Below, piece by piece: positions 1-10,229 of a stretch of DNA of 64,000 nucleotides; the first letter of the stretch is position 1; every line of letters starts with the position of its first letter. The stretch lies in NCBI RefSeq assembly GCF_029784165.1, contig NC_073694.1, positions 168,606,118 through 168,670,117 of the forward strand, written 5' to 3'. The notes under the pieces were generated by a model. That model was not told where the DNA came from, made no database searches, and saw only the letters and a program-made list of their open reading frames with translations. Position numbers and translations under genes: made by a program. Origin of the DNA: Wyeomyia smithii. Lineage: Eukaryota; Arthropoda; Insecta; Diptera; Culicidae.

Positions 1-1960
1 CATAACAGTCATGTTCAGTTTTTCAGCAGACAGCTCCACTGTGCAAGCCGAAGATTCTCTCGGACTTGTTGCGAACATTTCAGACCGATATTGATGTGGT
101 TCCGCACCACCAAACTCTGCGTGTATTTTTGAATCGAAAACCAAAAAAAACGTAATGTCATCATCTGCCAAACGTCCTTATATAACAGACATGGAAAACA
201 GATTCAACTTGAGTTGTTCACACGCCCTAAAACCCGTTCTCGCCGTCGCAATCACGACGATTCCCAAGTATTCATCAGTTGATAATCATCGGTTTTGCAC
301 TCTGCTTTCGACCAACTTTCCGAACTGCTGATTCATAGATTAGTTATCAAAATCCACTTAGGAAACTCCTGCCCTCTTCCTCCTCTTCGAGCGCAGCAAA
401 GACAAAAGTATAATGTCCTGTCGTATAGATGTTACCGTACGTACGTACGAATGGGTGACAATTAATCTCGTACCGAAAAGTTTCATCCTGGTCCTCCGCT
501 GCCGCGGTGGTGACTGAAGGCGACGATAGTGCGATCATCCCGCTTGGTCTGGTTTTTAATGACCGAGGCGAAAACTTTCGCCCAGAATTGACTTTCCAGA
601 GGATTTGTGAAACGGATAGGTCGCATCAACAAGTGCGCTTTAATTATGATGCCGAGTGTGTGTAGCCGCTGCTGCTGGTTGCTAGGCGAAAGGATTAGCC
701 GAAGCGCTGGGATGGAGCAATAAATCATATGGGTAGAGAAAATGGGTATTATTTTTTCATCTGGGAAAACTTGTTTAATTTATCCCATTTTTCGATTCCC
801 GCGGTAGGGGATCCTCTTAGATGTGCGTGTGTCCTCGCTAGCATGTTAAGTGTGTACATTTAGGTTGTGATTTATTCCGGAGGTTTCATTCCTATTTCGC
901 TAAAGCGATCGGCCAAAGGAACAGCCACACGCTCATTTAGCAATAAAAGATGAATTATTATAGAAGTAATATAGCGAGACCGGAATGACACACACACACC
1001 CATGGGTGGAACATACGTTTAGGTCGCCCACTTTTTAGGTTAGAATCGAGTGATTTTTATCGTCAAGTACCCCCGAACCGAACGCGCACAATTTAATCTA
1101 TTTTAATGAATTATGAAAATATATGGCCGGATGAATTTTCGGTCTCCTAAAATGCTTTCAGGGAAGGGATATTGTTCCCTACGCTGGGACTTTGAACGAA
1201 GTCATAGTACAAAAAGGGCAAGAGGAGACTAGAGGAAATTTTGATTTAATTTCAATTTTGCACCGACTTCACGAGTGGTTTATAATTAATTGAAGTTGCT
1301 CCACATACTCAGATTCAATCAGTTATCCAGTGTTTCTAGTGAATACCGTAAAAATAAATCTCTTTGATTTACGTGCTTGTGAATATTAAAGTGGGGCTTG
1401 CCAATTTACACTTTTATTGAAATTGGAACGATTACGACTTGAAAACGAGTTTTAAAAATTATTGCTCGAGAAGGTGCACATATGTGAAAGTCTCGTTTAG
1501 AGACATCAACTGTTGTCATCTGTCGATTCCAACGTTTAAATGATAATCTTGTGAACGTTGAAAATTATTTAACACTAATTGTTGTATACGTGACGTTGAA
1601 AACATGTTTTCATTCGTGGTAATACAAATCATTTTCACTACCGGAATTTATTGAAAACCCTACAACCAATGTTTTATCAATTTTCACTTCCAATGAACGC
1701 GGCACCATTTCGGATACACTAGATTTTCATTTTTGTAGCAAGCTGTCATACTCTGATGAAATATTTCACGTGCATCGTTAACGGCCAGAAGGAATTTACT
1801 GCTGTCAAATTTCTTATGTATGTGCGTTAGCACAGATCAACTCTGTTCCACGAAGATTGTTGGTCCATGACGTTTGATAGATAACCTGTGTGTCGATGAA
1901 ACTTCATTACTTTCCGCCAAACATAGGATGCTGCCACAAATTAGATGAGGCATTAGATGA
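1..1960. other. Apparent host non-coding DNA
   Basis: AT-rich sequence with only short chance reading frames, none resembling a protein I know. It contains a short CA run near 970-980 and no SINE, TIR or LINE motif that I can recognise. I read it as host intergenic or intronic DNA. Confidence 0.5.
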
Positions 1961-1971
1961 GGTAACTTCGA

Positions 1972-2743
1972 ACCGAGGAAATAACTGATTCAACTGGGTA
2001 AACAATGGGAAGGAAAAAATTAACTTGGAAAAGCTATCTAACCATCGCCATAAGAGAGAACGCGGCCAAATATCGACGAGTATGGTTCTGAGGAGAAAGA
2101 ACTCAAGGCAGGGATCTTGAAGAGCTGGAGCAAAGGCACGCGCAAGTTTCACGAGAAAGTAACCCAACCCCTATACACCGAGTCCCGGTATGTGTAGGAA
2201 CGAGGAAGGACACGTGATCACGAGCGAGCGCGAGGTGGTCGACGGATGGAAGCAGTTTTTCGATGAGCACCTCAATAGCAGAGCAACGAAAGGAGGGGCA
2301 AGGGAAGTTAGCCATGGAGTGCCTACAAGCGACAACAGTGTCGTAGTTCCCGATACCCTGAGGTCAAACGGTCAATAGGATCACTAAAGAACAATCGAAC
2401 CATAGGTTAGGACAGACTACCGGCAAGGCTCCATAAATACAGCAAAGAGGCAGTGGCACTATACTGTGTTATTCCCAGGATTTGGGGAGAAGAGAGACTA
2501 CCGAAGGAATGAATGGAAGGAGTTGTATGCCCCTATCTACAGGGTATTTGGCTAAAATGCGGCAACTACCGTAGCATAACGTTGATCAAAGGCGCTTACA
2601 ATATCCTTTCCCAGATTCTCCTCTAACCAAAGGACATGAAAAATCGAATCTTTGCTCTTCGTCGACTTTAAGGCAGCGTATGCAAATAATGCACGACTGC
2701 GGTTTTCCGGATAAACTGACATGGCTTATAAATGCTACTTTGG
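1972..2743 (+). pseudogene. RTE-clade LINE ORF2 remnant, left part
   Basis: A heavily decayed copy of an RTE-clade (JAM1-like) retrotransposon. Conceptual translation in shifting frames matches the better RTE copy at 39.6-41.4 kb on the minus strand: RENAAKYRR near 2055, then SEREVVDGWKQFFDEHLN (about 2223-2275), VPTSDNSVVVPD, SLKNNR, then the start of the reverse transcriptase (IWGEERLPKE, MEGVVCP, CGNYRSITLIKGAYN near 2570-2600). It has many stops and frameshifts. The right end is interrupted by the foldback at 2744-4706, after which the reading resumes. Confidence 0.8.
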
Positions 2744-4706
2744 CACGGTGTCTCTGGTTAAAGAACTTATCCAAAAAAAATTAGTATCGCTCTAATACTC
2801 GTCATTCGAAAGCTTGAGCTGTCCCCTTTAATATCCTACCAAAATTGAAATGTTCTATCGGGGGGTCTAGAACAATTTGTTTTCGAACATATATTTGTAA
2901 TTGAAAAACTAGTGAAATGGAAATAAATAATATGTTTCAGAAATACAAAAAGTTATCAGGGTTCTCTGATCGTACTGAAATATTCAGGGTTGTTTTTATT
3001 TATATAACAAAACAAAGCTTTACATAATGTCAGATTTTTTGAAAAGGGTTAAGAGGGGTGAAAAAGACCCTTGAAAATTTGGAGTCGAAAATTAGCTGAA
3101 AACAAATAAAATGTTGTGACTTTGAATACATTGATTTTGATTGATGATTGATTTGATTGATTTCTTAAAATCCTATAAAAAAAAACTAAAATGCCGGCTG
3201 TTAAGAGTTGCTGTCGTGGTTTCGTTATAGGATATTTGCATTTTCTTCAAAAAATGGTGATTATTACAGCTCATTTTTGCTTGTCAACAAAACTGGACCC
3301 TGTATCTAAGCTATACGTTTTATAGAGCAACTCAAGAGCTTTCATTTGATGTTAATAAAAACTGCGCCGTTTTAGTAATGACCGAGGAAATTTCATTATT
3401 CATACATGTTTTAAAACATTATTCAAACCCATTGTGTCAGGAGCGCAACTACGTTTTGTGATGTCCCGCAATCGAGCTTAAATTTCCAGGGTTTGTTCAT
3501 TCATGAAATAATTTGTACATATAAGTTTTTTGGGAAAAGTGTTAGTGGAGTGAAAAGGTCTCTAACCTGTATTCACGTCTGGTCTAGAACCAGGGGGACC
3601 CCTGGTGTCGAAAGGCCCGGGACATTTGCCCTCCCCACTTAAATCCGGGGAAATGGCATTTTGAACTCTAATGTCCAGGTGCTGTTAAAATCATAATGTT
3701 ACTGTAACTTTGAGTAGAATGCATCGATTTTTCTGCAATTCGGTATGCTTACTGAACCATTGTACCAGAGATGGTCGAGTTTGGCTTTTTTCAAACCCGT
3801 ACCCGAATTTTGTTTTTCTGTTGAAACCCGAACCCGACCCGAAACTTTCCTTCCGTCCAAACCCGAACTCGAAAATTTTATTTTTGGGCAACCCGAACCC
3901 GACCCGAACCCGAAGCTGTGAAACCCGAGCCAGACCCGAACCCGAGATTTTTTTGGAGGTCTATTTTTTAAACCAATTTGAGACTGGGATGTTATAGAGC
4001 TATAGCCTGCTATAGCCAGCATTTTAAATGTAGGTACAAAATGGAGTTACGCTCCTTGTGTAACAGGTTCAAATGATGGCCCAAACCTTGTTATAAAAAA
4101 ATCGATTTATTTTTAAACGTTTTTGAATACGTCCAATAAAAACTCTTGAGTTGATTTATAAACGTATTGTTTAATTGTAGGAACTAGTTCTGACAAAAAT
4201 CACCATGTTTTTGAAGAAAAATGTAAATATCTAATAATGTAACCTCGACAGCAACTTTCAAAAACCGACATTTTATATTTTTATAGGATAGAATTACCAT
4301 ATCAATTTTCAGAGAAATCGATTAGTTATAGCTTTTTTTTGTCTTTTCAGCGGTTTGTACACTCACAATTTTCGAGTCTTTTTCACCCCACTTTACCCTT
4401 TTCAAAAAATCTAAGATTATGCCAAACATTGTTTTATTATATGAAAAAAAAAAACAAAACTTGAAGGTTTCAACACTATCTAATCGGGCTCCCAGCACCT
4501 AAATCCCTTGATAAGTATACATAAGTCCCATTCCACCAGCTTTTCAATTACAAAAAAAATGTCTGAAAAAAAATTTTTTTGGACCCGCCGATAGAATATT
4601 TCAATTTTAGTAGCATATCAAAGGGGACACCTTGAGCCTTCGAATGATGAGTATAAGAGCGATACTAATTTTTTTCGGATAAGTTTCTTCTACCAGAGAC
4701 ACCGTG
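2744..4706. mobile_element. 1.96-kb foldback element with TTGG duplication
   Basis: The two ends are long imperfect inverted repeats: about 2744-3345 pairs with about 4130-4706. Shared blocks include CACGGTGTCTCTGGT at the tip, TTAGTATCGCTCT, TTGAAAAGGGT and AACTCAAGAG. The 4-bp TTGG flanks both sides (2740-2743 and 4707-4710). Removing the element and one TTGG rejoins the RTE reverse transcriptase frame (LINATLD continuing into QVTC), so the RTE supplies the empty site. I see no transposase; the centre (about 3350-4130) holds AT-rich DNA and a CCCGAA-type repeat. It is probably a non-autonomous DNA element. Confidence 0.85.
3790..3950 (+). repeat. Degenerate ACCCGA / AACCCG repeat
   Basis: Many imperfect copies of ACCCGAACCCG-type words lie in the loop of the foldback element. 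The open frames on both strands here are an artefact of the repeat (Pro-Asn or Gly-Phe rich). It resembles a hexamer TTCGGG in reverse complement, but it is interstitial, short and degenerate, so I treat it as a simple-sequence tract. Confidence 0.75.
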
Positions 4707-4710
4707 TTGG

Positions 4711-4940
4711 ATCAAGTGACGTGTTACGTATGCGTTTTCGGGACACTCTCGAATCTTTTCGAAGCGCGCTGAAGGTGTAGACAAGGAGATGGACTGTCCA
4801 GCACTTTGTTCCGACGATCAAGCATCAAAACGAGAGGCATGATTTTCTGCAAAAATAGTCAACGCACAGGCTTCGCAGATTACCTCGAAGTTGCTAAGAA
4901 AAACTTTGGGCCGGCGCACAGTGCAACGTTAAGTAGACAA
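4711..4940 (+). pseudogene. RTE-clade LINE ORF2 remnant, right part
   Basis: Continuation of the RTE copy that starts at 1972. Translation gives a decayed reverse transcriptase: GTLSNLFEA, then RQGDGLSSTLF (the conserved RQGDGLS block of RTE), then TGFADYL where the catalytic ADD is expected (FADD has become FADY). The similarity fades after about 4940. The element has lost its 3' end or it is too decayed to read. Confidence 0.7.
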
Positions 4941-5039
4941 AAAATCACAGGAAGGTTGTATGCAAAGCCACGACCGCAAGGTTAAAGTAGAATACTTCTA
5001 CGAGAAAGATAACCCGGTTGCTTGCGTGTTAGTCATTTT

Positions 5040-5485
5040 TTCTAGTAAATAAACATTGACCGTTCATTGGCAGTATTGTAATTTCTCTTTATTTGATATT
5101 TTGAATGAAGTTCATTTAATTTTTTTCAAAATTTTGCGCAAATGAGAAGTTGAAGTGCTGCCGAATTGTATGCACATTTATTACGACATCATTAAACGGG
5201 AACGGAATGATGGCGCTATGCGATTCGCCTTACCGTGGTGAAATGTACAGTTCTTTTTACGACGAAGTTGAGCTATACATTTCAACATATTTTGTTTTGC
5301 CGAATCGCATCGCGCCGTAATTTGCGTTCTGCAAAACCGTAGCCAAAGACTAAGCGACGCAAACATGTTATTATAGTCAGAGTATGCAGATTATAGCGCA
5401 AAACGAGAAAATATTAACTCTTCAAATATTCATTTGTGTTCTTCAAATTTCAGTTGTTCAATTTAATATCTGATGAAATGTCTGT
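5040..5485. other. AT-rich spacer, probably repeat-derived
   Basis: No recognisable protein. A 61-codon frame on the minus strand (5181-5366) has basic composition but no match I can name. It lies directly downstream of the minus-strand TATA box at about 5500, so it could be part of the transcribed region of that repeat. Confidence 0.3.
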
Positions 5486-5810
5486 TTAATATCTGATGAA
5501 AGCTCTTATATAGGCCAAATAATGCATCCCCTTTTTACTAGGTCCATAGCTCTGTCGACCGTGCTTGGGAAAGCAATCGTATAACGACCAATCAGAGGTT
5601 GAATTTTGTGTTTTGACAAGGCTTAAGTATTTTCAATAGTACAATAGTTAGAATAATAAAATTTCCTGCATTTTTTTTGCATTTCCTGCAAAAACGAATG
5701 AAATCCATCGAAAACTAACCGATTTATTAGCATTTAAAATTGGACATATTTCTCACTTTTTTCGATTTTAGAATTTCATTTCACATCCCTATGTAGCCGA
5801 ACTTCCTGAG
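5486..5810 (-). repeat. Stem-loop repeat family, promoter end (uninterrupted copy)
   Basis: Paralogous to 32270-32510 joined to 38607-38690. On the minus strand it shows CTGATTGGTC (CCAAT box, about 5589-5598) followed by GCCTATATAAGAGC (TATA box, about 5500-5513). The block around AACCGATTTATTAGC (about 5718) is the same site that in the 32-kb copy has been split by an I-clade LINE, so this copy acts as an empty site. No protein product is evident. Confidence 0.65.
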
Positions 5811-6229
5811 AGAAGTATTCTACTTCAAAAGACAATTTCCTCGTGCTGTAACGTGCTGTAGCATGAAATCTATGTCTGTGGTAGGGAAACTTCACGTTCA
5901 CGAGGCATGACTGGAGAAACGCGTCTGATAATGCGGTAAAATTTTTAATGTCTTTTTGTGCAAATTATTGTACTCAGACAAAAACCTGTTTTGAATTTGA
6001 TGAATTTTTTAGTGAATAAACGTTAACCGTTTGTTTTTTGAAGTCGGTCATGCTGATCGAAGCCTTTGCACTGCCCCTACAGTGGGGGGTTTACTAAATA
6101 AAGTAAAAGTAAACAGTAGACAACGGTACAACTTAATGTAAGTTTTTTGAGAAAAAACAATGTCAGAGTTTTTGAAGAAAAAAAAATGTACTATTTTTAT
6201 AAAATGTTTTCAATAAACTTGTAGATCCC

Positions 6230-6264
6230 CTGAGGAAGGCCAAGTTCAAAGGCCGAAACGTCGG
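6230..6264 (+). ncRNA. Possible hammerhead-ribozyme-like core
   Basis: CTGAGGA, then a GGCC/GGCC stem around a short loop, then GAAAC and CGTCGG. This order (CUGANGA, stem II, GAAA) is the hammerhead core known from Penelope-like retroelements. One extra A lies between the core and stem II, and stems I and III are not convincing. It may be a decayed element end. Confidence 0.3.
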
Positions 6265-6452
6265 ACATAAAACCTAGTAGCGTTTTGATACACCCCTAAG
6301 ACTGGAAAAAAGCCGTATTTCCCTTGAAATTTCATGTTACGGTCGTCTTTAAATTTGAGTAGACAACTACAACAGAATTTGATTGCATCCCGCACAAAAT
6401 GTCTGCTTGCGTTGATGCCAGAAAATTATTAACCTTCAATTATTTGTTCATT

Positions 6453-6468
6453 TGCCTTGAAAAAGGCA
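6453..6468 (-). promoter_or_regulatory. Histone-3'-end-like stem-loop
   Basis: Minus strand TGCCTT-TTTC-AAGGCA: a 6-bp stem with a TTTC loop, preceded by CAAAA or similar and followed by AATAAA-type sequence. It has the geometry of the replication-dependent histone mRNA stem-loop (6-bp stem, UUUC loop). Similar copies lie at 6673-6687, 7481-7496, 30533-30548, 31145-31160, 31365-31380 and 32050-32066. Confidence 0.45.
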
Positions 6469-7480
6469 TTTTGCAGTTCAAAATCGGTTGCTGGTCACAA
6501 CCTTTGAGCTACCCTAACAGTGGGGGAATTAAGATACACGGACAACATGCACTGTGGAAGCTATTTCACATTCAGTAAATTCAACGGGTGCGACAGATTT
6601 GAATTGCTAGGATCCAACACAGAATGCTTGCTTGCGTTGTCAAAAATTATTAACTTTCAATGACTTGTTTATTTGCCTTGAAAAGGCATTTTGATTTCCA
6701 AAATTGGATTTCCTGATGGCAACCTTCATTTTGCCCCAACAGTGGGGGAATAATGGCAGTCTGGCGACACACACTGAGAAGAACCGCACTGCTTCTGAGA
6801 CGTGGTGACTAACCACAGGGCAAGTGTTTAACAGGCGCGACCCGCTGCTATTGTCTGTTACTGCTCAGTGCCGATATCTGCTGCTACTGCTGTCAACGTT
6901 GTGGACGGCCCATCCAGTTTACTTTCCAACTAATGAATGTTGCTAGTTTTCCCAGAAACACTCTTTTATAGCCGAAGGGTGCTACGTAATAGGCCACGCC
7001 TTTCAGTTCAGTTTTACCATTTCCTAATGTTCTTTAGACGAATTATCCCACAATTCGCATTTGATTTTTATATCCAGCGAATAAACACCGATGGTGCTCT
7101 CATACACGCAACGATTTAACCGCTAACCGTATTGCGGTTTGTAACATCAAGCGATTTCGTTTGCTCGCTGTTGCGTGTTGCATCATGTTGCAACTTGGCA
7201 GCTGGGAGACGACGAAATTCTGTTAATGCTGATTTATTGCATCGACTTCATATTAGCTCTGCATAGTCGAACTTACTGTCTTTGTGAATGCGGTCTAACA
7301 GGGCAGTTTGTTATTCAAAGTCGATTGTGCTGATCGCAGCCTTTGTGCTGCCCCTACAGTGGGGGGTTTACTAAATAAAGCGAAAATTAGACAACTACAA
7401 CAGAGTTTGATTGCATCCCGCACAGAATGTCTGCTTGTGTTGATGCCATAAAATTATTAACCTTCAATTATTTGTTTATT

Positions 7481-7496
7481 TGCCTTGAAAAAGGCA
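7481..7496 (-). promoter_or_regulatory. Histone-3'-end-like stem-loop
   Basis: A second perfect copy of TGCCTTTTTCAAGGCA on the minus strand, in the same local context (AATAAACAA immediately downstream). Confidence 0.45.
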
Positions 7497-7569
7497 TTTT
7501 GCGGTTCAAAATCGGTTGCTGGTCACAACCTTTGAGCTGCCCTAACAGTGGGGGAATTAAACAGGCAAA

Positions 7570-8110
7570 GTAAAAGTCCGATTGCAAAAACAAAATCATA
7601 AGACCCTATGAGGCAACTAGCACTGATTTTATGAAAATCGGTCCAGCCATCTCTGAGAAACATGAGTGAAATTAAATAGTCTTCAGAACACCTTTCTTTT
7701 CATAACTTTACATGTCCAATCTTTATAAAATTCAGAGTTGAGAGTTTTAAAGGTAGTCTGTTCATTTGTGTTCAAATCGATTGTGTTATTTCTGAGATAG
7801 TGAACTTGATAAATAACATGCAAACTAAAAATCCGATTACAATAAAATTTAATAAGGTTTCATGGGACTACAAGACCTTTCATTCGAGACAATCAGTTTA
7901 GCCATCTCTGAGAAATTCGAGTGAGATTAAAAAGTTTAACATACACACATTCACTCACAGAAACACATACACTCACACACACACACATACAGAAAATGCT
8001 TAGCTCGTCGAACTGAGTCGAGTGGTATAAGACATTCGGACCTCTGGAACACTTTTATACCTTCGGTTTTGCCAGTGATTGCTATACCGTTCTAGGAAAA
8101 AGGCGAAAAC
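7570..8110. repeat. CATCTCTGAGAAA subrepeats and CA-rich microsatellite
   Basis: Two diverged tandem units (about 7570-7680 and 7820-7935) each hold a GGTCCAGCCATCTCTGAGAAA-like block. A CA/CACT-rich microsatellite (about 7944-7992) follows, then a block reading CTCGTCGAACTGAGTCGAG and GACATTCGG. From memory this arrangement recurs in many dipteran genomes around CA microsatellites, which suggests a mobile or conserved flank. No coding potential is seen. Confidence 0.55.
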
Positions 8111-8450
8111 AACAACTCATTCAATGTGTCCTCCTTTAGCTCTGCTGACAGCTCGAAGACGCTTTGGATAAGACTTGACGGCGGACCAAATGTCATTTTT
8201 AAGAATTTCTTTCCAGCAAATTGAGCAAAGATTACTTGAACTCACGAAACTTGTGTGCTTTCGTGAGCAGGCTTTTGCTACTAACATCTCGAGAAGTCCA
8301 CCACGTTAAGATCTGATGAGTTTGGAAGCTACTCATCCTTGGTGATGGCAGAGGGGAAGTTGGGCTCGCACCAGTCTTGAACGGTTTTCTTTGTATGACC
8401 CGGGGCACCGACTTGCATAAAGGTCCAGTTTGATTGTTATTCGTTTTCTA
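8110..8450 (-). pseudogene. mariner-family transposase fragment (C-terminal)
   Basis: On the minus strand about 8430-8275 translates to FMQVGAPGHTKKTVQDW followed by FPSAITKDE, a stop, then LPNSSDLNVVDF. This matches the catalytic end of mariner-type transposases, which read F-Q-D-x-AP-x-H and later SPDLNPxDF. The second catalytic Asp of QDGAP is Val here and there is an in-frame TAG, so it is dead. Only the C-terminal part remains. TIRs are not identified. Confidence 0.7.
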
Positions 8451-8514
8451 GGTCCAGCAAATAATGACCCGCAAACCAACTTTGCATTGCAATAATTCTG
8501 ACGCACCCTGTGGG

Positions 8515-8735
8515 AGAGTAAGACTAACAACTAATGCGTCGAAAACCAAGTACATGAAAGAGAGAGGCTTGAGAAAATCCAGTATTCACCTACCACGGAC
8601 GAAGCCTGAAGGGGTAGATGAGTTCGTATATTTAAGATCTCAGGTAACCACTTACAACAACACAAGTAAAGAGATCCGACGACGTATTCAATCTGAAAAT
8701 CGGGTCTTCTTTGGCTTTTGCTGGAGAGTTAGTTA
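8515..8735 (+). pseudogene. RTE reverse transcriptase fragment
   Basis: Open frame reading TNASKTKYMKERG, then VDEFVYLRSQVT and TSKEIRRRIQSENRVFFG. These are the post-catalytic blocks of RTE-clade reverse transcriptases (usual form: INTSKTKYM, VDEFVYLGSLVT, EIxRRI). Both ends are truncated; it is an isolated fragment between two mariner-type remnants. Confidence 0.8.
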
Positions 8736-9019
8736 CAATCATTGATAAATTCCAATTTAAAAATAATGTTAAAGGTAAAATTTGTTCCAGTTTGGATGGC
8801 TTCAAACATAGAATTAAGTAGGCGGGTGGAAAATGAGCTTATTCAAAGATTAATAAACGCTTTTTTCACATTAAAGCTATGTCTATTTAGAATCCGGAAT
8901 AATAAAATCATCTGTGCCTCGGTAGCGGATGGACGTACAGATGAGGTTAATACAGCAAAATATAAGTCATTTACTTTACTTCTAGGAAAAGATATCAATA
9001 CAAATCATTTCTCTAATTT

Positions 9020-10090
9020 CTAATGAAAATTCACACTTTCTTCTTTATTCCTCCCATCAAACGCTGCACACCTCCGGACTTCCTTGGCACATTTGTTTCT
9101 CATTTTTGTCATCTAAGTCGCGTTCCGAGCCGTTATTCCACTTTTCTTAAGCTTCCTCTTCATTATTGCCCAAAATCTCTCGATGGGCTGGAGTGGCGGG
9201 CAGTTGGGTGCATTTATGTTTTTATCGATGAAATCTACGCTACTATCGCGGTACCACTGGATGATTTCCCGGCTGTAGTGGCAACTCACCAAATCTGGCC
9301 AGAAATTCGTAGGACCTTCGATTTTTGAGGCATTCTTTTTAGTATGGCTTCGAGTTCATCGTTTTATTCGTGACGAAAACTTTCGTCTTTGCTCCTCAGC
9401 TGCATATCCTTGCCAAATCAAGGTTTTTTTTGGAAAATTTGTTCATTAAAGCAAACTTAACCCTCTAGTGCCCAGTGCCGCCTTTAGACGGGCTTCAGTT
9501 AAACCTCTAAAAAGCTTCAAGAAATACTTAAAAAATGTTCATAAAGATTCATAGTGATTTTACCGAAGTCCTCCTGAAATCTAACTTGGGCACTAGAGCG
9601 TTGAACTTCGCAGGAACATCTTGTGTCGTCGCCAAATAGAATTTTTGTCAGGAAGCTGTCCGAAATCCATTTTCACGTAGGATGATTGTCGATGAGCAGG
9701 CATCCTTGGTAGTTCATCGAAACCTGCTGGTACAATTTCTGAGCTCGAGTTGCGACGACGAAACATTGCTTCAACGTTCTGTTTGGTTGCTTGCTGGCTC
9801 GATATTCCAATTGCAAACGAATTCTTCGAACGGTACTGCGAGCAGCAGCGTATTTTTGTGCGATTTCATTTTCTGATAGTCCAGGGTTTGCTTTGACGGT
9901 TCTCAACACCTTCCGGTTTAGCTTTCGGTCATATGCTCCACTACGGAACGTTTGAGCACATCCTACACGGTTGATTTGGCGATTTGCAACGTTTTAGCGA
10001 TTTCTATTGCGGACCAAGTTGAATTATCAACGTGGGCGTGCAGAATTTTACCTCTCCTCTCGGCTTTCATCTGGAAGAACTTTTGACTCA
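9020..10090 (-). pseudogene. ITmD37E transposase remnant
   Basis: Minus-strand remnant of the mosquito-type Tc1/mariner family. N-terminal part near 10075-9960 reads KAERRGKILHAHVDNSTWS and EIAKTLQIAKSTV (helix-turn-helix); 9909-9673 gives RTVKANPGLSENEIAQKYAA, ARSTVRRIR, KQPNRT and CLLIDNHPT (degenerate CLLMDDETY). The block near 9315-9190 gives FWPDLVSCHY and later NCPPLQPIERFWAIMKRKLK. The spacing between the Asp of WPD and the Glu of PIE is 37 residues, which defines D37E. Stops and shifts are numerous, and a 140-bp MITE is inserted at 9461-9600. Confidence 0.85.
9461..9600. mobile_element. 140-bp TTAA-type MITE nested in ITmD37E
   Basis: Ends are inverted repeats: CCCTCTAGTGCCCA on the left and TGGGCACTAGAGCG on the right. 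Flanks are TTAA (9457-9460) and TTGA (9601-9604), consistent with a TTAA duplication with one mutation. It has no coding capacity and lies within the decayed transposase, so it inserted after that element. Confidence 0.75.
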
Positions 10091-10229
10091 CTGCATTAAA
10101 CACCTTGAAATTCACACCACAGAAAGTGAGCGCCTAGGTAAACAAACCACTGTAAAAGAATTCTTGCAACGGTCACTTCCCGTGCCGCTGCAACACAATA
10201 AGTTTAAAATGAATCATTAAAGAGGTACC

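Larger units (their letters stand above)
6030..7565 (-). repeat. Stem-loop repeat family, tandem subunits
   Basis: Consists of repeated blocks of roughly 200-450 bp. Each contains a CCCC-ACTGTNGGGG-like hairpin (plus-strand positions about 6075, 6510, 6735, 7350, 7545) and the 16-mer stem-loop TGCCTTTTTCAAGGCA on the minus strand. A minus-strand TATA box (CTATAAAAGAG, about 6965-6975) lies upstream of the stem-loop at about 6680. The same blocks recur at 30.35-32.25 kb. The reading frames are short and not conserved between copies, so I read this as non-coding repeat DNA with promoter-like and 3'-end-like signals. Confidence 0.65.

Noticed and set aside
3790..3950. Telomere-like TTCGGG/CCCGAA repeats
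   Set aside because: Short, degenerate, interstitial, inside a mobile element; Diptera do not use such telomeric repeats.
3691..4022. Overlapping reading frames on both strands, rich in Phe/Gly/Ser or Pro/Asn
   Set aside because: They are produced by the ACCCGA-type repeat and by the foldback loop; no coding context.
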